A stretch of 64,000 bases of DNA from Clostridia bacterium (GTDB lineage: Bacteria > Bacillota > Clostridia > Oscillospirales > Acutalibacteraceae), in the NCBI GenBank assembly GCA_017503785.1, contig JAFVSK010000010.1, positions 1-64,000 on the forward strand, in the 5' to 3' direction. A program made the position numbers and the translations under genes. Position 1 is the stretch's first letter. Every line of letters begins with the position of its first letter. This document shows positions 1-6,606 of the stretch, piece by piece. The notes beneath the pieces were generated by a model. The model searched no databases. It worked only from the letters and a program-made list of their open reading frames with translations, and had not been told where the DNA came from.

Positions 1-28
1 GCTGCATTTCTTCTTGATATATGGTCAT
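1..28 (-). CDS. Partial CDS, N-terminus only, unknown
   Basis: Nine codons reading MTIYQEEMQ run off the left edge of the window. The start is supported by a clear GGAGGT ribosome site at 36-41, seven bases upstream of the ATG. It lies 14 bases downstream of the ADP-ribosyltransferase-like gene on the same strand, so the two are probably co-transcribed. Too short to assign a function. Confidence 0.6.
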
Positions 29-42
29 TTTCGTTACCTCCG

Positions 43-786
43 TTATTCTTGTGATAATAAAAAATCGGAGGACAGATCCTGTACCTCCGTAATGTTTGTC
101 AGATAGGAAGGATCGACGATCACCTCGGATTCGTTCCTTCCGCTGAAATATGCGTATATATGCTTTTTATCGATCTGTGCTTCGTAGACCGTTCCGTTCT
201 CGCCGAAGCGGTGGGCAAACCATTCGGCTGTTTCCTGATTCAGTGACCAGGATAGTGCCTTCACGCTTTTGGCGTTGTGAGGGGTTACCCCTCGGTAGAC
301 GGTCACCGTATCGTCCAAGGTCTTGAACTGGATATATTCGTCTTGCTCCATGAGGCAAGTGGGATCGGCTTGCTTGAACATCCGCAGGAGTTGGTTGACG
401 GTGACATTCACATCCTGGTGCGGTGCTTCAGACCTCGTCCATGCACTGGCGAGGATTTGAGACATATCTTCTCTTGAGAGATGGGGCATTGCGAATTTCA
501 GAAAGGTCAGCGCGTAGGGCTTGGTGACCATCATATATATCTCATAGGCGCTTTTGGCTCCATCGATGAGCTTGCCCATGTACTCTCGCCATCGTCTTTG
601 ATCGTCATCGCTCTCAGTAATGTTAAGCAGTCCGATTTCTCCGTCTGTATTTGGAGATGCAACAAAGCCGGAGTCTGTGAATGGGTGGCTGACGATTACG
701 GGCGAGAGCTCTGTTTCGTGTATATCCGCGAAGAGCAGAGATCGAGCAGTTTGTTTGACCTTGACTAAGTCGGTTTGCTTTCGCAT
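43..786 (-). CDS. ADP-ribosyltransferase-like protein (R-S-E type), cytoplasmic
   Basis: A 247-residue protein without signal peptide or membrane segment. The C-terminal 90 residues carry a pattern resembling arginine-specific mono-ADP-ribosyltransferases: an Arg in VYRG (about residue 165), a Ser-x-Ser in LSWSL (about 177) followed by the helix AEWFAHRF, and an ExE motif in NESEVIV (about 218). In that fold the Arg and Ser bind NAD and the second Glu is catalytic. The N-terminal 150 residues are not recognised. The start was set at the internal ATG behind AAAGGAGG; a longer in-frame extension to 897 runs through a hairpin and is unlikely to be translated. The gene is followed by a second short-spaced gene leaving the window. 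The target and biological role (toxin, phage-derived modifier, regulatory enzyme) are unknown; the assignment is by motif only. Confidence 0.6.
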   Translation of the reverse strand: MRKQTDLVKVKQTARSLLFADIHETELSPVIVSHPFTDSGFVASPNTDGEIGLLNITESDDDQRRWREYMGKLIDGAKSAYEIYMMVTKPYALTFLKFAMPHLSREDMSQILASAWTRSEAPHQDVNVTVNQLLRMFKQADPTCLMEQDEYIQFKTLDDTVTVYRGVTPHNAKSVKALSWSLNQETAEWFAHRFGENGTVYEAQIDKKHIYAYFSGRNESEVIVDPSYLTNITEVQDLSSDFLLSQE

Positions 787-810
787 CGTTTTCCTCCTTT
801 CAGCAGAAAT

Positions 811-846
811 AAAAAAAGCGCATGGATTTGTTCTTATCCATGCGCT
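811..846 (-). terminator. Rho-independent terminator or attenuator hairpin
   Basis: An 11-bp perfect stem (AGCGCATGGAT with its complement, 9-base loop) is followed on the minus strand by seven T residues. It sits 25 bases upstream of the start of the ADP-ribosyltransferase-like gene, so it either ends upstream transcription or acts as an attenuator. Confidence 0.6.
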
Positions 847-954
847 CGGTGGCTTGTATTCGGTTTTGCGAGAGTTCAAATCTCTCGGTTTAGGCAAAAT
901 AGGCAGTTTTCATCTGTCATTCTACCTTTGTGTTTTTTGACCGTAAAAACGGCG

Positions 955-979
955 AAAACCCCGATAAAATCGGGGTTTT
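955..979 (-). terminator. Terminator of tRNA-Tyr
   Basis: Perfect 11-bp stem AAAACCCCGAT / ATCGGGGTTTT just downstream of the tRNA on the minus strand, ending in four T. It is symmetrical and could work in both directions. Confidence 0.7.
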
Positions 980-1010
980 CTGTGGGTGCATCTATTTTAT
1001 GCAACCCTTT

Positions 1011-1095
1011 TGGTGGGGGAAGGTGGATTCGAACCACCGAAGTCAGTGACAACAGATTTACAGTCTGCCCCCTTTGGCCGCTCGGGAATTCCCCC
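1011..1095 (-). tRNA. tRNA-Tyr (anticodon GTA)
   Basis: On the minus strand an 85-base sequence folds as a type II tRNA: acceptor stem GGGGGAA / TTCCCCC, D-loop with GAGCGGCC, anticodon stem-loop ACTGTAAAT giving GTA, a long variable arm, T-arm GGTGGTTCGAATCCACC, discriminator A and an encoded CCA end. The large variable arm and GTA anticodon identify tyrosine tRNA. A consensus promoter lies upstream and a hairpin terminator downstream, so it is a single-gene unit. Confidence 0.95.
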
Positions 1096-1114
1096 GCGTC
1101 TAAACGCAAGATAG

Positions 1115-1143
1115 ACTATACCACGCCCACGCCGAAATGTCAA
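1115..1143 (-). promoter_or_regulatory. Promoter of tRNA-Tyr
   Basis: TTGACA (1138-1143) and TATAGT (1115-1120) on the minus strand with a 17-base spacer, 20 bases before the tRNA 5' end. Confidence 0.85.
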
Positions 1144-1195
1144 GCCTCATTTTTCGAAAATTTCAAAAATCCTGAAACTTTTTTCAATTATCTCT

Positions 1196-1223
1196 TTGAT
1201 TTCCCATTCTTTTCTGCTATACT
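1196..1223 (+). promoter_or_regulatory. Promoter of asnB
   Basis: TTGATT (1196-1201), 16-base spacer, TATACT (1218-1223). It is divergent from the tRNA-Tyr promoter. A small hairpin GCCGCTTGTGCGGC follows in the short leader. Confidence 0.6.
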
Positions 1224-1273
1224 AACCTGTATAGGACACAGGCCGCTTGTGCGGCAGAAGAGGAAGTGACAGT

Positions 1274-3106
1274 ATGTGCGGCTTTTGCGGGTTTACCGGC
1301 GAACTCACCAACCGTGAAAACTACCTGCGCGAAATGGCAAATAAGATCACCCATCGCGGCCCCGACTCCGAGGGTCTTTATATGGATGACACCTTGTCCA
1401 TGGCCTTTCGCCGTTTAAGCATCATCGACCTGGAGGGCGGCGATCAACCCATTGAAAACGAAGACGGCAGCAAGGTCTTAATGTTCAACGGTGAGATCTA
1501 CAACTATCGCGATCTGCGCAAAGAACTTGTGGCTGCCGGTCACGTATTCAAAACCGAATCCGACAGCGAGGTGCTGCTGCACGGCTTTGAGGAATGGGAT
1601 GCCGCTCTGCTGGATCGCGTGCGTGGTATGTTTGCCTTCGCCGTGTGGGACAAGCAAGAAAAATCCCTCTTCCTCGCACGTGACTTTTTCGGCATCAAGC
1701 CGATGCACTATGCGCTCCTGCCCGATGGGCGGTTGGTATTCGGCTCCGAGATCAAAAGCCTTTTGGTGCACCCCGACGTTCCACATGAATTTAACGAGGC
1801 CGCACTCGACAACTACCTCTCCTACCAATATTCCCTGCCGCGCGAAACCTTCTTTAAAGGAATCTACTGCCTGCAGCCCGGCCACTATCTGCGCTATCAA
1901 AACGGCAAGGTTGAGGAAACGCGGTATTGGGAAGCCATTTTTAACCCCGACGACAGCATGACGTTAGAACAGGCCGTCGATGCCATCGACGAGGTATTCA
2001 CCAACTCCGTAGAAGCCCATCGCATCAGCGACGTTGAGGTTGGTTGCTTCTTATCGGGCGGTGTAGATTCCTGCTTTGTTGCCTCCTATTTTGGCGGCCA
2101 AAAGGCGTTTACCGTCGGCTTCGATAACGGCCAGCATTACAACGAAACCAACTTTGCCGCCGAACTGGCCGAAGAAGTGGGCATCGAGCACCACCGCCAC
2201 CTCATCACTCCCGAGGAATACTGGGAGTCACTGCCGAAAGTACAATACATGCTGGATCAGCCGTTGGCCGATCCGTCCTGTGTGGCTTTGTATTTTGTGT
2301 CTAAGTTGGCCTCACAATACGTCAAGGTGGTTCTCTCCGGCGAAGGTGCCGACGAGTTGTTCGGCGGCTATCGCATTTATCATGAGCCGTTTTCGCTGGC
2401 CGGCTATCAGCGTCTCCCCCGCTGGCTGCGCCGCGCCGTAGCCGGTGTAGCGCGCGCCATTCCGTTCGATTTCAAGGGTAAGTCCTTTGTGATTCGCGGT
2501 TCCAAATCGCTGGAGGAGCGCTTTATCGGCAACGCCTACATGTTCTCCAAGCAAGAAAAGGCCAAACTGCTGAAAACCATTCCCGCCACCGATCCCACCA
2601 CCCACACCGGCGAGTGGTACGACCGCTGCCAAGGACTCGACGATGTTACCCGCATGCAGTATTTGGATATCAATCGCTGGATGGTGGGCGATATTCTGCT
2701 CAAGGCCGACAGAATGAGCATGGCTCATTCGCTGGAGCTACGCGTACCGTTCTTGGACAAGCGCGTGTTCGAGGTCGCCTCTCGCATTCCGGTGAAGCAC
2801 CGCATCGGCGGCGGCACCACCAAATACGCCATGCGTTTGGCAGCGCGGCGGCACATGCCCGAAAAGAATACGGCTCGCCCCAAGCTGGGCTTCCCCGTTC
2901 CCATCCGCATTTGGCTGCAGCAGGAGCCGTATTATAATAAAGTAAAAGAAGCCTTCCTCAGCAAGGAGGCCGAGCGTTTCTTCAACACCGAGGTACTGAT
3001 CGGTTTCCTGAATGACCACTATCACGGTAAGCGTGATAACAGCCGCAAGATCTGGACGGTATATATGTTCCTCGTGTGGTACCGCCAGTATTTTGCTGAA
3101 ACTTAA
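1274..3106 (+). CDS. asnB: Asparagine synthetase (glutamine-hydrolysing), class B
   Basis: The 610-residue protein begins MCGFCGF, so that after Met removal Cys is the N-terminal nucleophile of a class II glutaminase; this fixes the start at 1274 rather than an upstream ATG at 1247. The glutaminase domain (about 1-210, with RLSIIDL, FNGEIYNY and GSEIKSL) is followed by the synthetase domain with the ATP-pyrophosphatase loop SGGVDS (about 262-267) and the SGEGADELFGGY signature. It makes asparagine from aspartate, ATP and glutamine in the cytosol. It is a single-gene unit with its own promoter and a strong terminator. Full length for the family; such enzymes can also amidate other acids, but nothing nearby suggests this. 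Confidence 0.95.
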   Translation: MCGFCGFTGELTNRENYLREMANKITHRGPDSEGLYMDDTLSMAFRRLSIIDLEGGDQPIENEDGSKVLMFNGEIYNYRDLRKELVAAGHVFKTESDSEVLLHGFEEWDAALLDRVRGMFAFAVWDKQEKSLFLARDFFGIKPMHYALLPDGRLVFGSEIKSLLVHPDVPHEFNEAALDNYLSYQYSLPRETFFKGIYCLQPGHYLRYQNGKVEETRYWEAIFNPDDSMTLEQAVDAIDEVFTNSVEAHRISDVEVGCFLSGGVDSCFVASYFGGQKAFTVGFDNGQHYNETNFAAELAEEVGIEHHRHLITPEEYWESLPKVQYMLDQPLADPSCVALYFVSKLASQYVKVVLSGEGADELFGGYRIYHEPFSLAGYQRLPRWLRRAVAGVARAIPFDFKGKSFVIRGSKSLEERFIGNAYMFSKQEKAKLLKTIPATDPTTHTGEWYDRCQGLDDVTRMQYLDINRWMVGDILLKADRMSMAHSLELRVPFLDKRVFEVASRIPVKHRIGGGTTKYAMRLAARRHMPEKNTARPKLGFPVPIRIWLQQEPYYNKVKEAFLSKEAERFFNTEVLIGFLNDHYHGKRDNSRKIWTVYMFLVWYRQYFAET

Positions 3107-3171
3107 TTTTTATTTACGGTTTTGAATTTTTATTCTGTAAAAATCCCGCTTTATACCGCAAAAAAACGCTT

Positions 3172-3217
3172 AAAATGCCCCTCGCGCCCCGCTCCGTCGT
3201 GGTGTGAGGGGCATTTT
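3172..3217 (+). terminator. Terminator of asnB
   Basis: Stem AAAATGCCCCTC / GAGGGGCATTTT followed by TTTTCTGTTT, 65 bases after the asnB stop. The 260 bases that follow, up to the next promoter, hold no convincing gene; an inverted repeat TGCCAAAGC / GCTTTGGCA near 3307-3330 is the only structure seen. Confidence 0.8.
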
Positions 3218-3487
3218 CTGTTTGGTTGCACAAAGTTTTTGCCTAAAACCAGCCTAAACAAGCGAATAAATATTCTCTCCGAAACTCAATTTTGATGCCG
3301 CTCTTTGCCAAAGCCTGCCGAAATGCTTTGGCAAATTCCACAAAAACCACCTCGTTTTTTAGCGTTTTTCCACAAAACCTGGCAAATAAACAGCAAAAAA
3401 CACCAAAAAACGTCGACACGTCTTTGTTCACATGGCCACGCCCTCTTCTGTTGTGCACTTTGCACAAAAACTACGAGCTTTGCGCGT

Positions 3488-3516
3488 TTGACAAGAGCGG
3501 TTTTGTTAGGTATAAT
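3488..3516 (+). promoter_or_regulatory. Promoter of the G5/3D-domain gene
   Basis: TTGACA (3488-3493), exactly 17 bases, TATAAT (3511-3516): a perfect consensus. The leader to the ATG is about 85 bases. I saw no c-di-AMP riboswitch signature in it, although that switch often precedes this gene family. Confidence 0.9.
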
Positions 3517-3608
3517 CGGCAAGGTCGCAAAAACACGGTTCATAAACCCCTGTTTGCGGCATACATTACTGATAGGACAACGCTTTAAAAAGGAGGATTC
3601 GGGTTCGT

Positions 3609-4679
3609 ATGAACATACTGAAGATCCATTCTGAGCGCCGCGTTCCCGATTTTTCCACTCTGCTGGAAAAAGGTAAAGATATGGTAAAGCGCCACCCTGC
3701 TTGGACGGCAATTGCCGGCTTAACACTGGTAAGCTTTGTTATGATCTACGCGGTAACGGCCGCTTTAATGCCGGTTACCGTGGACGACAACGGTGCTACC
3801 CGTACGGTTTTCACTTTGGGCCGTACCCCCGAAACGATACTGGCCGGTGCCGGTATCTCTCTGGCCGATGACGATATTGTTACCGCTTCGTTAAACGGCC
3901 CCGACAAGCACATTTGCATTGAACGCGCCTTCGACGTGAGCGTGACGGTAAACGGCGATGCTAAGGTCGTGCGATTGACCAACGGTACGGTCAGCGATGC
4001 TCTTAAGCTCGCCGGCGTGCAAGCAGATTCCGCCACCGTCACCAACGTTGCTGCCAATGCTCCGCTGTCCGACGGTTTGAACATTTGCGTTGAGCAGCTG
4101 GAAGCCGTCACCCGCACCACCACCGAAGAGGTTGAGTTTGTTACCTCCTACCGCTATACCGACGAAAAGCCCGTGGGCAGTCGCGTATATCTGCAGGTTG
4201 GTAAGGCCGGCGAAAAGATCTGCACCTACACCGATTATGTAAAAGACGGTGAAGTTGTGCGCAGCGAGCTAGTTTCGGAAGAACTGACTAAGCAGCCCGT
4301 AAACGCTGTTGTTTTAGTTGGCCAGGGTAAGGGCTCGGAAATGGCAACGCTGTTCCCGCTGGACGAAAACGGCTTACCCATCAACTACAAAACCGTTTTG
4401 GAAGGCACCGCTTGTGCCTACACCGCCAAGCCGGGTGCCGTAACGGCAACCGGCACCGTACCGCAGATCGGCACGGTGGCTGTGAATCCGAAGATCATCC
4501 CCTACGGCTCCAAGCTGTTCATCGTATCAAATGACGGCTACGTTTACGGCTACGCCACTGCTGAGGATACCGGCGGCGCACTGCTCAGTAATAAGATCAT
4601 CGCCGACTTGTATATGGACACCCGAGAGGATTGCTTCCAATTCGGTCGTCGTAGCGTAAAGGTGTATATTCTGGAATAA
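3609..4679 (+). CDS. Secreted/anchored G5 and 3D-domain cell-wall protein (YabE-like)
   Basis: 356 residues. Domain order: short cytoplasmic tail, one membrane segment (about 34-56, AIAGLTLVSFVMIYAV), two DUF348-type ubiquitin-like repeats (about 62-160; the first contains TVFTLGRTPETILAGAGI), a G5 domain (about 165-235, with EEVEFVTSYRY and GSRVYLQVGKAGEK) and a C-terminal 3D domain (about 260-356) with the conserved Asp pattern ATAEDTGGALLSNKIIADLYMDT. The 3D domain is a double-psi barrel related to lytic transglycosylases, so a role in peptidoglycan turnover or resuscitation/germination is likely, as for B. subtilis YabE. The ribosome site AGGAGG is 12 bases from the ATG, a little far. Substrate not determined. 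Confidence 0.85.
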   Translation: MNILKIHSERRVPDFSTLLEKGKDMVKRHPAWTAIAGLTLVSFVMIYAVTAALMPVTVDDNGATRTVFTLGRTPETILAGAGISLADDDIVTASLNGPDKHICIERAFDVSVTVNGDAKVVRLTNGTVSDALKLAGVQADSATVTNVAANAPLSDGLNICVEQLEAVTRTTTEEVEFVTSYRYTDEKPVGSRVYLQVGKAGEKICTYTDYVKDGEVVRSELVSEELTKQPVNAVVLVGQGKGSEMATLFPLDENGLPINYKTVLEGTACAYTAKPGAVTATGTVPQIGTVAVNPKIIPYGSKLFIVSNDGYVYGYATAEDTGGALLSNKIIADLYMDTREDCFQFGRRSVKVYILE

Positions 4680-4704
4680 ACTCTTGTTTTGGTATTTATC
4701 ATGA

Positions 4705-4733
4705 CAAAAAGCCTGACATCGTCAGGCTTTTTT
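4705..4733. terminator. Bidirectional terminator
   Basis: AAAAAGCCTGAC ATC GTCAGGCTTTTTT lies between the convergent 3D-domain gene and the TauE half-genes; A and T runs on both flanks allow termination in both directions. Confidence 0.85.
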
Positions 4734-5093
4734 CTTTTCGCTTTTGCAAAACAACTCTCGCACACCGATATACAGCAGCAGTATCCCGAACAAACGGCGC
4801 AACAGATCGGTATTCATTGCCGAAGCCACAAACGCCGCCGCCACCGATGTGGCAACCCCTGCCAGTGTGCACCAGAGCACCGCTTTGCCCTCCACGCGCT
4901 TATGACGAATATGCGATATCAGCGCCGCAGGAGCACAGCATAAAAAGTATAGCAGGTTGATCCCGCCGGCTGTATACTGATCCATCCCCGCCACTGCCGT
5001 CAGATACAAAATCAGCAGCGAACCGCCCCCGATGCCGAATCCGCTGAGAATACCGGTGAGCAGACCCACAACGATGGCTATGGCAATCTTCAT
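4722..5093 (-). CDS. TauE/SafE-family half-protein, second of a split pair
   Basis: 123 residues beginning MKIAIAIVVGLLTGILSGFGIGGG, with about four hydrophobic segments and a short Lys-rich tail. The GxxSGxxGIGGG pattern in the first helix is the hallmark of TauE/SafE anion exporters, which are normally about 250 residues with two such halves in one chain. Here each half is a separate gene. The ATG overlaps the stop of the upstream half-gene (ATGA), indicating translational coupling and probable stoichiometric assembly. The two halves also share the C-terminal motif LLRRLFGILLLYIGVR / FLRRLFGILLLYGGVR. The substrate is unknown; the family exports sulfite, sulfoacetate or other small organic anions. 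The longer ORF extending to 5507 in this frame is a shadow of the upstream gene. Confidence 0.8.
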   Translation of the reverse strand: MKIAIAIVVGLLTGILSGFGIGGGSLLILYLTAVAGMDQYTAGGINLLYFLCCAPAALISHIRHKRVEGKAVLWCTLAGVATSVAAAFVASAMNTDLLRRLFGILLLYIGVRELFCKSEKKKA

Positions 5094-5458
5094 AATAACA
5101 ACACCGCCCGAACGCCGCCATACAACAGCAGAATACCGAATAAACGGCGTAAAAATGTGACAGAAGCCTTTTTGAACAGCACACCCGACAGCAAACCACC
5201 CAGCGCACCACCCGCCAAATAGGGCCATATACCCGCAAAATCGACGTTGCCGCGCAGCAGGAAGATCACCAGCGACACGGGTGAAAGCAGGGCAATGATG
5301 GCCACCGAGGTGGCAAACGCGTGCTTTTGCTCCATGCCCGTCCATTTCGTAAGCAGCGGCACTAAAAACAAGCCGCCGCCCGAACCGAACAAACCGTTGG
5401 CGGCTCCTGCCAGCGCCCCCGTAACCAAATACTGCGTTCGCTTTTTGATACCGCACAC
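5090..5458 (-). CDS. TauE/SafE-family half-protein, first of a split pair
   Basis: 122 residues, likely starting at GTG (5458), with the signature AGAANGLFGSGGGLFLVPLL in the first helix and about four membrane segments. It aligns with one half of a TauE/SafE exporter and is followed, with an ATGA overlap, by the second half. The start is uncertain: the Shine-Dalgarno is poor (AATAGGGG directly abutting the GTG), which may matter because the gene lies at the end of a roughly 380-base structured leader. Possible products: a hetero-oligomeric exporter formed by the two halves, or two small homologous proteins. Confidence 0.75.
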   Translation of the reverse strand: MCGIKKRTQYLVTGALAGAANGLFGSGGGLFLVPLLTKWTGMEQKHAFATSVAIIALLSPVSLVIFLLRGNVDFAGIWPYLAGGALGGLLSGVLFKKASVTFLRRLFGILLLYGGVRAVLLL

Positions 5459-5517
5459 CCCCTATTACAGAGTAGTGTTCGCTGTGAATACGGCATTTAT
5501 TCATCAACGCAAATGAA

Positions 5518-5550
5518 ACGGCGGTCCGCTTTACGGACCGCCGTGTTTTT
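5518..5550. terminator. GC-rich hairpin in the TauE leader
   Basis: Perfect 11-bp stem ACGGCGGTCCG / CGGACCGCCGT. On the plus strand it is followed by GTTTTT and looks like a terminator, but no plus-strand gene ends here. On the minus strand, the direction of the TauE operon, it is followed only by TTTCATTTG, so it would be a leaky terminator or attenuator 60 bases before the first half-gene. Confidence 0.6.
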
Positions 5551-5836
5551 CTCCTTTATATGATTGAATGATTACGTTTTTTATTGGTTGAATTTTTGAA
5601 AGCTCGCAGTAGTCTACTTCATGGGACTCACCTTTTCTGTATCAGATTGGAGTACGCTCCTTCACTTGGCCCACCGGACTCACCTTGACCTTTCTTTATC
5701 ATAATGTTGAAAATGGTTGGCATACAACTTGTCAAGCCATTGGACTCACCTTTGTTTCAAATTTTAGGATCGCTGCCTCTTAGTTCACGGGACTCACCTC
5801 TTTCTTGTTTTATCTCGTTCTGTCTTTCCTTTCGTC
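5545..5836 (-). promoter_or_regulatory. Leader RNA with four repeated AGGTGAGTCC motifs, unexplained
   Basis: Between the strong promoter at 5843-5871 and the GC-rich hairpin, the minus strand carries the motif GGTGAGTCC four times (5790-5798, 5742-5750, 5676-5684, 5624-5632; steps of 48, 66 and 52 bases). Each copy is followed after exactly one base by ATG or GTG. AGGTGA matches part of the 16S anti-Shine-Dalgarno complement, so each motif could load a ribosome. The ORFs they would open are tiny: GTG-AAC-TAA, ATG-GCT-TGA, a ten-codon ORF starting GTG-GGC-CAA, and ATG-AAG-TAG. No known riboswitch or T-box signature was recognised. Confidence 0.6.
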
Positions 5837-5842
5837 ATCTAT

Positions 5843-5871
5843 ACTATACCACAGACTTTGTGCATTGTCAA
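5843..5871 (-). promoter_or_regulatory. Promoter of the TauE leader and operon
   Basis: TTGACA (5866-5871), 17-base spacer, TATAGT (5843-5848) on the minus strand: near-perfect consensus. It is located about 385 bases upstream of the first TauE half-gene. Confidence 0.85.
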
Positions 5872-5938
5872 CACTTTTTTTAAAAAAAGTTAAAATATTT
5901 TATTTATTTTAACTTAACGAAAATGTGACAAGTTTCGC

Positions 5939-5967
5939 TTGACTATTATCTGAAATCGGGGTAAAAT
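5939..5967 (+). promoter_or_regulatory. Promoter of the DUF1292 gene
   Basis: TTGACT (5939-5944), 17 bases, TAAAAT (5962-5967). An A+T-rich stretch of about 60 bases lies upstream and could act as an UP element. Confidence 0.75.
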
Positions 5968-6004
5968 AAAAAGGTAGACCGTTAATGCAAAGGAGAATAA
6001 AAGT

Positions 6005-6322
6005 ATGTCCGGAGAATATGGAAACGATCTCGTCACCGTTGTGGACGACGAGGGTAATCAGCATCAGTTCGAGGTGTTAGACGCCATCGAAACCGATACC
6101 GGCCGTTACGTGGCTTTGGTTCCGGTGTATGATAATCCGTCCGATCTCATCAACGATGACGGCGAGCTGGTCATCTTAACCGTAAAAGAGGAAAACGGCG
6201 AGGATCTGCTGCTCCCCATCGAGGATGACGATGAATTTGAAGAGATCGCCGAGATCTTCGAAGAACGCCTGGCCGATCTTTACGAAGTGGAAGAAATGGA
6301 AAGCGAACCCGAAGAAAAGTAA
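6005..6322 (+). CDS. DUF1292 family acidic protein (YrzB-like)
   Basis: 105 residues, strongly acidic, starting MSGEYGNDLVTVVDDEGN behind AAAGGAGAATAAAAGT. The N-terminal two thirds match DUF1292: a small beta-rich fold beginning with VTVVDDEG and containing the block YVALVPV. The tail is Glu-rich (EEMESEPEEK). B. subtilis YrzB belongs here; its function is unknown. It is transcribed alone and is followed directly by a structured RNA that may share its transcript. Confidence 0.8.
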   Translation: MSGEYGNDLVTVVDDEGNQHQFEVLDAIETDTGRYVALVPVYDNPSDLINDDGELVILTVKEENGEDLLLPIEDDDEFEEIAEIFEERLADLYEVEEMESEPEEK

Positions 6323-6329
6323 GCGCGCA

Positions 6330-6573
6330 TTCTCCCCTGCTCTGTGCGTGGACCGTTCCCCTATAACCCTACTACACTTTGACGAAGGGAGCCCTGCTCG
6401 AGCGGCAGGTTTGCAGACCTCCCCACCTCGGTGGGACGAAGGGAGCGCGAAACCGCACGGCGGGCACCCACCTGCTAACGATAGTAGCAGGTTATCCCGG
6501 GGAGCATTACGGCAGAGCGGGGCCAACAAAGTAAACAAACCGCCCGATGCATACGCATCGGGCGGTTTTTGTT
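6330..6573 (+). ncRNA. Structured non-coding RNA, candidate 6S RNA
   Basis: About 240 non-coding bases that fold into one long rod. CCCCTGCTCTG (6334-6344) pairs with CAGAGCGGGG (6513-6522); next GTTCCCC pairs with GGGGAGC, and ATAACC with GGTTAT. The interior holds hairpins CCTGC/GCAGG and CCCACC/GGTGGG, and the sequence ACGAAGGGAGC occurs twice. The 3' half contains GGGCACCCACCTG, which reminds me of 6S RNA 3' halves. The unit ends in a strong terminator. Length and rod shape with a central bulge fit 6S RNA, a regulator of sigma-A polymerase, but I could not score it; SRP RNA, tmRNA and RNase P signatures are absent. Confidence 0.5.
6537..6573 (+). terminator. Terminator of the structured RNA
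   Basis: AAACCGCCCGATGC ATA followed by GCATCGGGCGGTTTTTG: a 13-bp GC-rich stem with a T run. Confidence 0.85.
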
Positions 6574-6606
6574 ATTTATCGCTGCATTCAAAGAAATCTT
6601 ACGAAC

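Noticed and set aside
787-897. In-frame N-terminal extension of the ADP-ribosyltransferase-like gene
   Set aside because: It reads through a terminator-like hairpin and has no ribosome site; the internal ATG at 786 has AAAGGAGG at good spacing.
1224-1273. T-box or other riboswitch before asnB
   Set aside because: The leader is too short and has only one small hairpin; no T-box sequence.
3523-3608. c-di-AMP (ydaO/yuaA) riboswitch before the 3D-domain gene
   Set aside because: The leader is only about 85 bases and the conserved ydaO sequence blocks are absent.
5094-5507. Long N-terminal extension of the second TauE half-gene
   Set aside because: This part is a shadow of the first half-gene in another frame; it is Cys/Trp/Arg-rich and not membrane-like, and the ATGA overlap marks the real start.
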